NCBI RefSeq assembly: GCF_001661915.1
Contig: NZ_LYWY01000031.1
Span: 1 to 36,701 of the forward strand
Source: Croceicoccus pelagius
Lineage (GTDB): Bacteria > Pseudomonadota > Alphaproteobacteria > Sphingomonadales > Sphingomonadaceae
Direction of reading: 5' to 3'
DNA: 36,701 nt
The position numbers were made by a program, and so were the translations under genes. The notes beneath the pieces were generated by a model that searched no databases, was not told the origin of the DNA, and was given only the letters and a program-made list of their open reading frames with translations. The first letter of the stretch is position 1; each line of letters begins with the position of its first letter. Shown one piece after another: positions 16,091-24,801 of this stretch.

Positions 16091-17553
16091 CTGCTCTCCA
16101 GCACGTTCGGCTAGGCACCTATTACGTCGTGCCGATGGCAAGTTCGGACGATTTCGACGAGTGGCGCGACCATGCCCGCCGGTTGCTGATGGCCGACGTT
16201 CCGCCCGATCGTGTCGCATGGACCGAACCGGGCGGTAGCGCTGGGGACTTGTTCTCTCACGGCGATCGCCGCCTGCCGGTGCCGGACCACGACGCCACGC
16301 CGCCGCGCGTATCGAAGCGGTTCATGAACATTGCGAAGACTGTGCTGTTGAACTCTGATCCAACACGGTTTTCCCTGCTTTACCGCGTTCTCTGGCGATT
16401 GCAGACGAAACCGCGCCTGATCGAGGACATGGCCGATCCCGACGTGCGCGCAATGGCCGACATGGCCCGGGCCGTGCGCCGCGACATTCACAAGATGCGC
16501 GCCTTCGTCCGCTTTCGCGTGGTCGAGGAAGAGGGCGGGCCAAATGAATCCAAGAGCGAACATTACGTCGCCTGGTTCGAGCCGTTTCATCACATTCTGC
16601 GCCACAACGCGGGCTTCTTCACGCGCCGGTTCGCCAACATGCGCTGGTCGATCCTGACCCCGCGCGGCAGCCTGCATTGGGACGGCGAGACTTTGCGCGA
16701 AGGCCCGCCCGCGACCCGCGCCGATGCGCCCGGCGGCGATCCGGCGGAAGACCTGTGGCGCAGCTACTATGCCTCGATATTCAATCCCGCCCGCCTGAAA
16801 GTCGGCGCGATGCTGAAGGAGATGCCGCGCAAATACTGGAAGAATATGCCCGAGGCGCAGCTGATCCCAGAACTGATCGCCGGCGCACAGGCGCGTGAAG
16901 CGACGATGGTGGAGAAAGGCGCAATCGACATGGGAGAGCGGCCCGAGACTCTGGCGGCCATCGACAAGGCGATCCACGCCTGCGCGCGTTGCCCCATCGG
17001 GGAACTGAACAACGCCGCCGTCATGGGTGAGGGACCGCAGGATGCCCAAAGGTTTTCAGGGCTCATGATTGTGGGCGAACAACCGGGCGATCAGGAAGAT
17101 CTGGCTGGCAGGCCTTTTGTCGGCCCCGCGGGGCAACTGCTGGACGTGCACTTGGCACAGGTGGGGATCGACCGCAGCGCGGCTTACGTCACCAACACCG
17201 TCAAACACTTCAAGTACGTGCAGCGTGGCAAGCGCCGGTTGCACCAGTCGCCCACGGCCAAGGAAATCGACATGTGCCGGTGGTGGGTAGAAAGCGAACG
17301 GATGATCGTTCAGCCAAGGCTCGTGCTCGCCATGGGCGCAAGCGCGGCGCGCGGCATGTTGGGGCGGACGGTTTCGATCACCAAGGCGCGCGGTGCGCCG
17401 ATCCCGCTGGAAGATGGCAGCGAGCTTTGGGTCACGGCTCACCCGTCCTATCTCCTGCGGCTCGACGGGGCGGGGCGGGAGGAGCAGGAGCGTCTGTTCC
17501 GGAAAGACCTTGCCGCCGTCGCCGCGCGCCTTACGCAGTTGCAGGCGTCGTAA
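16087..17553 (+). CDS. udgX: UdgX-family uracil-DNA binding/glycosylase protein with N-terminal DUF4130 domain
   Basis: 488 residues in two parts. Residues 1 to about 260 form a DUF4130 domain (SKRFMNIAKTVLLNSDPTRFSLLYRVLW, WFEPFHHILRHNAGFFTRRFANMRWSILTPRGSLHWDG). Residues from about 290 form a family-4-like uracil-DNA glycosylase with a Cys pair CARC, motif A GEQPGDQEDLAGRPFVGPAG (330-349), the loop GKRRLHQSP and the C-terminal HPSYLLR. The loop histidine, His386, corresponds to the residue that in mycobacterial UdgX forms a covalent bond with the abasic site after uracil removal; the consensus there is KRRIH. The ATG at 16087 overlaps the upstream stop. dnaE2 begins nine bases after the stop. 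Confidence 0.9.
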   Translation: MTALQHVRLGTYYVVPMASSDDFDEWRDHARRLLMADVPPDRVAWTEPGGSAGDLFSHGDRRLPVPDHDATPPRVSKRFMNIAKTVLLNSDPTRFSLLYRVLWRLQTKPRLIEDMADPDVRAMADMARAVRRDIHKMRAFVRFRVVEEEGGPNESKSEHYVAWFEPFHHILRHNAGFFTRRFANMRWSILTPRGSLHWDGETLREGPPATRADAPGGDPAEDLWRSYYASIFNPARLKVGAMLKEMPRKYWKNMPEAQLIPELIAGAQAREATMVEKGAIDMGERPETLAAIDKAIHACARCPIGELNNAAVMGEGPQDAQRFSGLMIVGEQPGDQEDLAGRPFVGPAGQLLDVHLAQVGIDRSAAYVTNTVKHFKYVQRGKRRLHQSPTAKEIDMCRWWVESERMIVQPRLVLAMGASAARGMLGRTVSITKARGAPIPLEDGSELWVTAHPSYLLRLDGAGREEQERLFRKDLAAVAARLTQLQAS

Positions 17554-17562
17554 GGTGCGCCG

Positions 17563-20500
17563 ATGCCCGAGGCTCCGCTTACTCCCGACAAGCGCCGGGT
17601 CGAGGTCGACCCTGACAGCATAGGCGCGCCCTCCCGCGCTCCGTTCGTGGAACTGGGGCTGGTGTCCTGCTTCACGTTCCTGCGCGGCGCATCGGATGCG
17701 GTCGACCTTGTGATGACCGCGCGGGCGCTGGGTTACGACGCGATCGGGATAGCCGACGCGAACTCGATGGCAGGCGTCGTGCGTGTCCATACAGAGGCGC
17801 AGACGTTGAAACTGCGGCCCGTGATCGGTTGCCGGATCGAGACTGTCGAAGGCCTGACTTTCCTCGCCTATCCGAAGAACCGCGCCGGTTACGGCCACTT
17901 GTGCCGCCTTATCTCTGCGGGCCGGATGCAGACGCTGTCGGGCGAATGGCAGGAAAAGGGCGTGTGCGAGATCGATCTCGCCATGCTCGCCGTGCACAGC
18001 GAAGACGTGCAATTGATCTGCCTGCCGCCGCGCGATCTGGACAAGCCGGTCACCGTCAGGCTGCCGGGCAATGTCGTGCCGATGGACGGGGGCGAGGCTG
18101 CGCGGGTCGAAACGCGGATGATTTTTGCGGAACTGGTCCCGCAGCTTGCCCGCGAACTGCCTGCGATGCGCCATCTTGCGGCCAGCTATCTCTACACTGG
18201 CGACGATATCGCCCGGATCGAACGGCTCGACACGCTGGCGCGCGAGAACGGGCTTGCCCTGCTGGCGACGAACGACGTCCACTACCACGCACCCGACCGC
18301 CGCCCCTTGCAGGATGTAATGACCGCGATCCGCCACAAGACCACCGTGGCCAGGGCAGGGCACCTGTTGGCGGCCAATGCGGAACGGCACCTTAAAAGTC
18401 CGGAAGAGATGTGCCGCCTCTTCGCCCGCTGGCCCCACGCAATCCGCGCCGCGCGCGAGGTGGCCGATGCCTGTGATTTCAGCCTCGACGAACTGCGCTA
18501 CGAATATCCGGAGGAGATCTATCCGGAAGGGCGCACCCCGCAACAGCATCTGGAAATCCAGACGTGGCAGGGTGCAAAAATACGCTATCCCAATGGCTTG
18601 CCGGACATGATTAAGGAAACGCTGCAACGCGAACTGGTGCTGATCGCAAAGCTCGACCTTGCGCGATATTTCCTCACCATCAAGGACATCGTCGACTTCG
18701 CCCGCAGCGTCGATCCACCGATCCTGTGCCAAGGGCGCGGCAGCGCGGCCAATTCGGCGGTCTGCTATTGTCTCGAGATCACGGCTGTCGATCCGGCGCA
18801 GCACGCACTGCTGTTCGACCGCTTCATTTCCGAAGAGCGCAAGGAGCCGCCCGACATCGACGTCGATTTCGAGCATGAGCGGCGCGAGGAAGTGATCCAG
18901 CACATCTACGAAAAGTATGGTCGCCAGCGCGCCGGACTATGCGCCACGGTCACCCATTACCGCCCGCGCATGGCGATCCGCGAGGTCGGCAAGGCGATGG
19001 GCCTGTCGGAAGATGCGACCAGTGCGCTGGCCGGAACCGTCTGGGGTGGATGGGGCCGCGAGATCGGGGCAGCGCATGTCGCCGAAACCGGCATGGACCT
19101 GTCCGACCCCCACTTGCGGCGAGTTCTTAAACTGACCGAACAAATTATTGGAATGCCTAGGCATCTATCGCAGCATGTCGGCGGTTTCATCCTTACTGAA
19201 GGCGCGCTGACCGAAACCGTTCCCATTGGTAACGGCGCCATGCCCGATCGCAGTTTCATCGAATGGGACAAGGACGATATCGAGGCGCTGGGCATCTTGA
19301 AGGTCGACGTTCTGGCGCTTGGCATGCTGACCTGCGTTCGCAAGTGCCTCGACCTCGTTGCCGATCATCACGGATCACGCATGACGTTGGCGACGGTTCC
19401 GCGTGAGGATCCGGAAACGTACGCCATGCTCCGCAAGGGGGACTCTCTGGGCGTGTTCCAGGTGGAAAGCCGGGCGCAGATGAACATGCTGCCCCGCCTG
19501 CGCCCGCGCGAATTCTACGATCTCGTCATCCAGGTCGCCATCGTGCGCCCCGGCCCGATCCAGGGCGACATGGTTCACCCCTATCTCAAACGTCGGCGGG
19601 GCGAGGAGCGCGTGCAGATTCCCGCGCCCGGACCGGAGCACGGCCCGCCGGACGAATTGTCCAGCATCCTCGGTCGCACCCTGGGCGTGCCGATCTTTCA
19701 GGAGCAGGCGATGAAGATCGCGCTCGATGCGGCGAAATTCTCGTCCGCAGAGGCGAACCGGCTGAGGAAGGCCATGGCGACGTTCCGTTCGCGCGGAATG
19801 GTGGACGAACTTCAGGACATGATGGTCGAGCGTATGGTCAACCGCGGCTACGACCGCGACTTTGCCCAGCGCTGCTTCAACCAGATCCGCGGGTTTGGCG
19901 AATACGGTTTTCCCGAAAGCCACGCGGCCAGCTTTGCGCATCTTGTCTACGTGTCGAGCTGGCTGAAATGCCATTACCCCGCCGCCTTTGCCTGTGCGCT
20001 GCTCAATTCGCAGCCGATGGGCTTCTACGCGCCTGCGCAGATCGTGCGCGACGCGGCCGAGCACGGGGTCGAAATCCGGCCCCCCGACGTCAACGCCAGC
20101 AAATGGGACTGCACACTGGAGCCCAATGAAAGGGGCGTGGCGCTGCGCCTTGGCCTGCGCATGGTGGACGGGCTGCCCGAACATGTCGCCGCCATGCTGA
20201 TCGACGCGCGCGAACGGGAAGGGGCCTTTGCCGACGTCACCGCCGTGCGCGAGCGCAGCCGTATCCCTGCCGCTCATGTCGAGCGGCTTGCCAGCGCCGA
20301 TGCTTTCACCTCGATCGGTCTTGCTCGCAGGCAGGCGCTCTGGGATGCGCGCAGTCTCGTTTCTGCGCCGCCATTGCCGCTATTCGACTTTGCCAAGGCG
20401 CGGGACGAGGGTGCGGAGGCCGTGCCCGCCCGCTTGCCGACGATGCCGCTGTCCGAGGAAGTCGTCGCCGATTACCAGACGACCCGCCTGTCGCTGAAGG

Positions 20501-21120
20501 CGCATCCGATGGCTTTCCTGCGCCCACACTTGGCAGAACGCGGTTTCGTGCGAGCGAGCGAGCTGCGTTCGCGCAAGTTCCGCTCGACCGTGCTGGTCTC
20601 GGGCGTGGTGCTGATCCGCCAGCGTCCGGGGAGCGCGAAGGGCGTCTGCTTCATCACGCTGGAGGACGAGACCGGCGTCATCAATCTCGTCGTCTGGCCG
20701 CATCTGAAGGAGAAATACCGTCGTGTCGTTATGGGATCGCGCCTGATGGAAGTGCGCGGGCGGGTGGAATACGACGACGAGGTCATCCATGTCATCGTCA
20801 GCCACATGGAAGATGCGACGCACCGGCTCGACATGCTGTCGGAGGATATGCTGCCGATGACGCTGGCACGCGCGGACCATGTGGCGAGCCCGCTGCCCGA
20901 CAAGTTCAATCCCAGAAACAACTTGGGCGATAACCTGCGCGAGGGGCCGGACGAGCCCTACGTTTCGGCCCCCGATGGCGCGGTCCCTGACGGCAAACCG
21001 CTGATCGACCCGTGGGAGCCGCCGCCTGCGGGCAACCGCGAATGCGGCTTTCAGGGACGTCATCCACGCGATGTCCGGATCATTCCCCGGATACTTCCCA
21101 AGTCTCGCGACTTTCATTAG
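17563..21120 (+). CDS. dnaE2: Error-prone DNA polymerase DnaE2 (ImuC)
   Basis: 1185 residues of a C-family DNA polymerase of the damage-inducible DnaE2 type. The N-terminal PHP domain begins ELGLVSCFTFLRGASDAVDL, where replicative DnaE proteins have metal-binding histidines (HSDYS), as is usual for DnaE2. The catalytic palm has PDIDVDFEHERREEV (residues 430-444) with paired aspartates, and QGRGSAANSAVCYCL before it. HhH and OB-fold parts follow (SGVVLIRQRPGSAKGVCFITLEDETGVINLVVWP). The tail ends HPRDVRIIPRILPKSRDFH, the family's typical ending. It should perform translesion synthesis with ImuA and ImuB. It is placed in the radical SAM-udgX unit rather than directly behind imuB. Confidence 0.95.
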   Translation: MPEAPLTPDKRRVEVDPDSIGAPSRAPFVELGLVSCFTFLRGASDAVDLVMTARALGYDAIGIADANSMAGVVRVHTEAQTLKLRPVIGCRIETVEGLTFLAYPKNRAGYGHLCRLISAGRMQTLSGEWQEKGVCEIDLAMLAVHSEDVQLICLPPRDLDKPVTVRLPGNVVPMDGGEAARVETRMIFAELVPQLARELPAMRHLAASYLYTGDDIARIERLDTLARENGLALLATNDVHYHAPDRRPLQDVMTAIRHKTTVARAGHLLAANAERHLKSPEEMCRLFARWPHAIRAAREVADACDFSLDELRYEYPEEIYPEGRTPQQHLEIQTWQGAKIRYPNGLPDMIKETLQRELVLIAKLDLARYFLTIKDIVDFARSVDPPILCQGRGSAANSAVCYCLEITAVDPAQHALLFDRFISEERKEPPDIDVDFEHERREEVIQHIYEKYGRQRAGLCATVTHYRPRMAIREVGKAMGLSEDATSALAGTVWGGWGREIGAAHVAETGMDLSDPHLRRVLKLTEQIIGMPRHLSQHVGGFILTEGALTETVPIGNGAMPDRSFIEWDKDDIEALGILKVDVLALGMLTCVRKCLDLVADHHGSRMTLATVPREDPETYAMLRKGDSLGVFQVESRAQMNMLPRLRPREFYDLVIQVAIVRPGPIQGDMVHPYLKRRRGEERVQIPAPGPEHGPPDELSSILGRTLGVPIFQEQAMKIALDAAKFSSAEANRLRKAMATFRSRGMVDELQDMMVERMVNRGYDRDFAQRCFNQIRGFGEYGFPESHAASFAHLVYVSSWLKCHYPAAFACALLNSQPMGFYAPAQIVRDAAEHGVEIRPPDVNASKWDCTLEPNERGVALRLGLRMVDGLPEHVAAMLIDAREREGAFADVTAVRERSRIPAAHVERLASADAFTSIGLARRQALWDARSLVSAPPLPLFDFAKARDEGAEAVPARLPTMPLSEEVVADYQTTRLSLKAHPMAFLRPHLAERGFVRASELRSRKFRSTVLVSGVVLIRQRPGSAKGVCFITLEDETGVINLVVWPHLKEKYRRVVMGSRLMEVRGRVEYDDEVIHVIVSHMEDATHRLDMLSEDMLPMTLARADHVASPLPDKFNPRNNLGDNLREGPDEPYVSAPDGAVPDGKPLIDPWEPPPAGNRECGFQGRHPRDVRIIPRILPKSRDFH

Positions 21121-21122
21121 CG

Positions 21123-21866
21123 ATGCCCCGTTTCGCAAAGCTGCCCCGCCGCCCTTTCCGCCTCGACTACCTGCTGATCGCCCTTTTCCTTATTGGCGGG
21201 GCGGTGCTTTACGGCGTGGACTGGCTGGCGAAACATCCCGAGCACGATCCGCGCGCTCCGCTTACGATCACGCAGAAAGAGGGCTGGGCGACGGGGCAGA
21301 AGCTGGCGGCCCTGCGCGACGGTGGTGAGGCGTGCCGAGCGGTGCTTTCGCGTTCAGGCATTGCGTTCGAAAGTCTAGAACCGGTCGGCGAAGAGCAATG
21401 CCGCAGGCCCGATCGCCTTATCCCGGATGCGGGGGAAGTTCCTGGCCTGTCCTTCACCCCGGCACACGCCGATGCGACCTGCGCGGTTCATGCAGGCCTC
21501 GCATGGTGGCTCGACCACCGTGTCCAGCCTGCCGCGCGGGAACTGCTGGGCAGCCAGGTCGTGCGGATCGTGCAACTGGGGACTGCGAACTGTCGGCGCG
21601 TCAACGGGTCCGAGAGCGGGCGGTGGAGTGAACATGCGACCGGCAATGCGATCGACATCGCCGCTTTCGAGCTGGCCGACGGCAGGCGGATTTCGGTGCT
21701 GAACGACTGGTCCTCGGACGGTCCTGACGGTGCTTTTCTGAAAGCGGTCCGAGACGGGGCCTGTGACGTGTTCGGAACGACGCTGTCGCCCGATTACAAC
21801 ACGCTCCATGCCGATCACTTCCATCTGGACCAGGCGCAGCGCGGTTTTGGCGGATTTTGCCGATAG
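21123..21866 (+). CDS. Extensin-like family protein, membrane-anchored
   Basis: 247 residues beginning two bases after the dnaE2 stop. A short basic N-terminus and one transmembrane helix (YLLIALFLIGGAVLYGVDWL) would anchor it in the inner membrane facing the periplasm. The rest is the extensin-like C-terminal domain, with SEHATGNAIDIAAFELADG and YNTLHADHFHLD. The H-x6-D and HxDHxH pattern matches the zinc ligands of M15-type peptidoglycan carboxypeptidases, so a murein-peptide hydrolase activity is plausible but unproven. Its tight spacing puts it at the end of the SOS-controlled unit. Confidence 0.85.
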   Translation: MPRFAKLPRRPFRLDYLLIALFLIGGAVLYGVDWLAKHPEHDPRAPLTITQKEGWATGQKLAALRDGGEACRAVLSRSGIAFESLEPVGEEQCRRPDRLIPDAGEVPGLSFTPAHADATCAVHAGLAWWLDHRVQPAARELLGSQVVRIVQLGTANCRRVNGSESGRWSEHATGNAIDIAAFELADGRRISVLNDWSSDGPDGAFLKAVRDGACDVFGTTLSPDYNTLHADHFHLDQAQRGFGGFCR

Positions 21867-21871
21867 GGGCA

Positions 21872-21895
21872 GGGCGGACCCTTTTAGGCCCGCCC
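21872..21895. terminator. Hairpin between convergent genes
   Basis: GGGCGG (21872-21877) pairs with CCGCCC (21890-21895), with CTTTT in the loop region. It lies in the 38-nt gap between the extensin-like gene and the convergent secreted-protein gene and could end both transcripts. Confidence 0.5.
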
Positions 21896-21904
21896 CGCAA
21901 CCAA

Positions 21905-22354
21905 TTACTTCCAGGTGACCTCGCGCAGCAGCATCGAACCCGAAACGTGGCGGAATTCCGCACGTCCGGCAGACGCGGCCTGCATCTGGGATTCTGTGCG
22001 CGCGTCCCATTCGCGATAGGCCTTGTCGCGCGCATCTTCCTCAGCAGAAGTCGGGAAGTTCGGGAACCGGCGGACGAGGTAGAGCGTCGGCTCACCCTTG
22101 CGCGGGTTTACGTTGTACATGATCTCGTAGCTCGACAGCCAACCCTTCGAGACTGCGAAATCCGCGCTCTTGCGCCATTCGGTAGCGAGCCACTTGGTAT
22201 ATTCAAGCTCGTGCCCGTCATCGACGACGATGCCGGTGATCTCGACATAGTCACCGTTATCGACAGGCCATTCGCTTTGTGCCGACGCGACTTGCGGAGC
22301 GGCAATCGCCGTCGTGGCAAGCACGACGGGCGCAAGGATACGAAGAATATTCAT
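21905..22354 (-). CDS. Small secreted hypothetical protein (149 aa)
   Basis: The ATG at 22354 gives a clear signal peptide (MNILRILAPVVLATTAIAAPQVASAQS, likely cut after ASA), with GAAAGG upstream as ribosome site. The mature part (DYVEITGIVVDDGHELEYTKWLATEWRKSADFAVSKGWLSSYEIMYNVNPRKGEPTLYLVRRF) has a beta-alpha pattern reminiscent of dimeric alpha/beta-barrel proteins, but I do not recognise the family. It should be periplasmic. It stands alone between the SOS region and the pho cluster; no PHO box is seen before it. Confidence 0.75.
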   Translation of the reverse strand: MNILRILAPVVLATTAIAAPQVASAQSEWPVDNGDYVEITGIVVDDGHELEYTKWLATEWRKSADFAVSKGWLSSYEIMYNVNPRKGEPTLYLVRRFPNFPTSAEEDARDKAYREWDARTESQMQAASAGRAEFRHVSGSMLLREVTWK

Positions 22355-22498
22355 GTGTCTTACCTTTCCCATCCCGGGGCCGATCGGCCACGGGGTTCCC
22401 CAAAAAGGCAAAGGCATGGGCGACCCACTCCCCCGGAGGGCCATCCCCTTGCTGGGTCGAAGGCTAGGCCCGCACGGGTGACGAGTCCACCCGGGTCT

Positions 22499-23188
22499 TT
22501 AAACGGCTTCGAATGCGTAACCGGCTGAACGGACGGTGCGAACCGGATCCTTGCCGCCTTCAAGCGTAATGCCCTTGCGAAGGCGTCGGATATGGACGTC
22601 GACGGTGCGTAGTTCGATGTCGCTGCCCGTGCCCCAGACGGCGTCGAGAAGCTGGCCGCGGCTGAAAACGCGGCCAGGGTGCTCCATGAAGAACTTGAGG
22701 AGGCGGAACTCGGTCGGGCCAAGCTGGAGCGACTGGCCGCGCCTGGTTACGCGGTGGCTGGTCGCGTCGAGCTTGATGTCGCCTACTTCCAGCATCTCGC
22801 CGGCAAGGGCAGGGCGCACGCGGCGCAAGACGGCGCTGACGCGGGCAATCAGTTCGCGGGGGGAGAAGGGCTTGGTGACATAGTCGTCGGCACCCGTTTC
22901 AAGGCCGCGAATACGGTCGTCCTCGCTGCCGCGTGCGGTCAGCATCACGATGGGGACGTGGGCCGTTTCCTTGTCGCGTCGCAAGCGGCGGCAGATTTCG
23001 ATGCCGCTGGTGCCCTCGACCATCCAGTCGAGAATGACGAGATCGGGCGCCTGTTCGGTGGCGAGGAGCATGGCCTCGTCCCCGTCGGCGGTGGCAATCA
23101 CGTCGTAGCCTTCGGCTTCGAACCGGTACTGGAGAAGCTCTGCCAGCGAGAGATCGTCTTCAACAAGGAGCAGGCGGGGAGAAGGCAA
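22499..23188 (-). CDS. phoB: Phosphate regulon response regulator PhoB
   Basis: 229 residues. The receiver domain has acidic pocket Glu10-Asp11-Asp12, phospho-acceptor Asp54 (VILDWMV) and the lysine in VTKPFS. An OmpR-type winged helix follows (LGPTEFRLLKFFMEHPGRVFSRGQLLDAVWG, TVDVHIRRLRKGI). Phosphorylated PhoB binds PHO boxes to switch on phosphate uptake genes. It is the last gene of the pst-pho cluster, with its own candidate PHO box upstream, which suggests an internal autoregulated promoter besides read-through from phoU. Confidence 0.96.
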   Translation of the reverse strand: MPSPRLLLVEDDLSLAELLQYRFEAEGYDVIATADGDEAMLLATEQAPDLVILDWMVEGTSGIEICRRLRRDKETAHVPIVMLTARGSEDDRIRGLETGADDYVTKPFSPRELIARVSAVLRRVRPALAGEMLEVGDIKLDATSHRVTRRGQSLQLGPTEFRLLKFFMEHPGRVFSRGQLLDAVWGTGSDIELRTVDVHIRRLRKGITLEGGKDPVRTVRSAGYAFEAV

Positions 23189-23237
23189 GATCGGGCCTTT
23201 CGGTCTTTGAGAACTCGGCCACCCTCACACGCCTTTT

Positions 23238-23255
23238 GTTACCGCCTTATGACAA
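23238..23255 (-). promoter_or_regulatory. Candidate PHO box upstream of phoB
   Basis: On the minus strand: TTGTCAT-AAGG-CGGTAAC, two heptads matching CTGTCAT/C at 6 of 7 and 5 of 7 positions with the standard 4-nt spacer. It is 49 nt before the phoB ATG, similar to the spacing of the stronger pstS box. Confidence 0.5.
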
Positions 23256-23279
23256 GGAGGCGACTGCCGTTCCAGACCC

Positions 23280-23954
23280 TTAGGGGTTCAGTTCCTCGCG
23301 GTCCGGCGGATACGTGCCGGTGGCGGCAAAGTGGACCATTTCGGCTACGTTGGTGGCATGGTCGCCGACGCGTTCCACGTTGCGGGCAACAAAGAGAAGT
23401 TGGGCTGCAGAACCGATCGTTGCCGGGTTCTCGACCATGTAGGTGACGAGGTTGCGGAAGATCGAATCGTAAAAGGCATCGACCGTCGCGTCGCGCTGGA
23501 TGACTTCACGGGCGAGCTGTGGATCGCGTGCGGCATAGGCCGTCAGCACGTCGTGAACCATCTCGGCCGCGACTTCGCCCATCGCCGGGATAAGCGCGAT
23601 GGGTTCGAAGTGGCGGCGCCCTTCGATCTTGCCGACGCGCTTGGAAATGTTTTTCGCATAGTCGCCGATGCGCTCGACCACGCCTGCGATCTTCAACGCG
23701 GCGATGACTTCGCGAAGGTCGTCGGCCATCGGAGCGCGCAGGGCAATGATGCGCACGGCAAGGCGGTCAACCTCTGTTTCCAGCGCGTCGATTTCCTTGT
23801 CGCGTGCAATGACCTTTTCAGCAAGGTCTTCGTCACCGTTGACGATTGCCTCCAGCGATTCCTGTACTGAAAGTTCGGCCAGGCCGCCCATCTCCGCGAT
23901 GAGGCCGCGCAGACGCGTGATGTCTTCTTCGAAGGCCTTGACGGTATGTTCCAT
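23280..23954 (-). CDS. phoU: Phosphate transport regulator PhoU
   Basis: 224 residues of all-helical PhoU with its two repeated three-helix halves: the first around SVQESLEAIVNGDEDLAEKVIARDKEIDALETEVD, the second around MVHDVLTAYAARDPQLAREVIQRDATVDAFYDSIFRNLVTYM. Both contain the acidic E/DxxxD metal-binding stretches, and the ending VGDHATNVAEMVHF is typical. PhoU restrains PhoR and Pst signalling when phosphate is plentiful. It follows pstB with a 31-nt gap on the same strand. Confidence 0.95.
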   Translation of the reverse strand: MEHTVKAFEEDITRLRGLIAEMGGLAELSVQESLEAIVNGDEDLAEKVIARDKEIDALETEVDRLAVRIIALRAPMADDLREVIAALKIAGVVERIGDYAKNISKRVGKIEGRRHFEPIALIPAMGEVAAEMVHDVLTAYAARDPQLAREVIQRDATVDAFYDSIFRNLVTYMVENPATIGSAAQLLFVARNVERVGDHATNVAEMVHFAATGTYPPDREELNP

Positions 23955-23985
23955 GGTGCCTGACTATCTCTCTCGTAGCGCCCGA

Positions 23986-24792
23986 TCAGCCGTAGCGGCC
24001 GGTGATGTAATCCTTGGTCCGTTCTTCGCGCGGATTCGTGAATATGTCACTGGTGCGACCATACTCCACGAGGTTTCCGAGGTGGAAAAACGCTGTTCGC
24101 TGCGAAACGCGGGCGGCCTGCTGCATCGAGTGGGTGACGATCACGATGGCATAACGCCCGCGCAACTCGTCGATCAGTTCCTCGATACGCGCGGTCGCGA
24201 TGGGGTCGAGCGCCGAACAAGGCTCATCCATCAGGATCACTTCGGGGTCGACCGCGATGGCGCGCGCGATGCACAGGCGTTGCTGCTGACCGCCCGAAAG
24301 CGCGGTCCCGGAATCCGACAGGCGGTCCTTCACTTCTTCCCAGAGGCCGGCACGTTGCAGCGATTGTTCGACGATGCCGTCAAGTTCGCTTTTTGATTCG
24401 GCTAGGCCGTGAATCTTGGGGCCGTAGGCAATATTGTCGTAGATCGATTTCGGGAAAGGGTTCGGCTTCTGAAAAACCATGCCGACACGCGCGCGAAGCT
24501 GCACGACATCCATCCTCGAACGATAGATATCCTCACCATCAAGGAGGATTTCACCATCGACGCGCGCACTGGGGATCGTGTCGTTCATGCGGTTCAGCGT
24601 GCGAAGGAACGTCGATTTGCCGCAGCCCGACGGGCCGATGAACGCGGTCACGTACTTGGTGTGAATGTCGATCGACACTTCGTCGATCGCCTTCTTCTCA
24701 CCATAGAACACCGACACCTTGTTGGCGCTGATCTTCGCAGGACCGGCATCGCTGAAGCCAGCGACCTGTCCCTCTAGCTCAGGGTTATTCAT
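23986..24792 (-). CDS. pstB: Phosphate ABC transporter ATPase PstB
   Basis: About 268 residues with Walker [10 protein letters not shown], signature LSGGQQQR and Walker [14 protein letters not shown]. It powers phosphate import through PstC/PstA at the inner membrane. Two in-frame ATGs exist, at 24798 and 24792. The AAAGG ribosome site is only two bases from the first but eight from the second, so 24792 is preferred. The pstA stop lies a few bases upstream, so translation is probably coupled. Confidence 0.95.
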   Translation of the reverse strand: MNNPELEGQVAGFSDAGPAKISANKVSVFYGEKKAIDEVSIDIHTKYVTAFIGPSGCGKSTFLRTLNRMNDTIPSARVDGEILLDGEDIYRSRMDVVQLRARVGMVFQKPNPFPKSIYDNIAYGPKIHGLAESKSELDGIVEQSLQRAGLWEEVKDRLSDSGTALSGGQQQRLCIARAIAVDPEVILMDEPCSALDPIATARIEELIDELRGRYAIVIVTHSMQQAARVSQRTAFFHLGNLVEYGRTSDIFTNPREERTKDYITGRYG

Positions 24793-24801
24793 CTTCATCC
24801 T

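Noticed and set aside
22475-22493. Hairpin CGGGTG/CACCCG after phoB
   Set aside because: The stem is only six base pairs with no T-run on the side expected for the phoB transcript, so it is not called a terminator.
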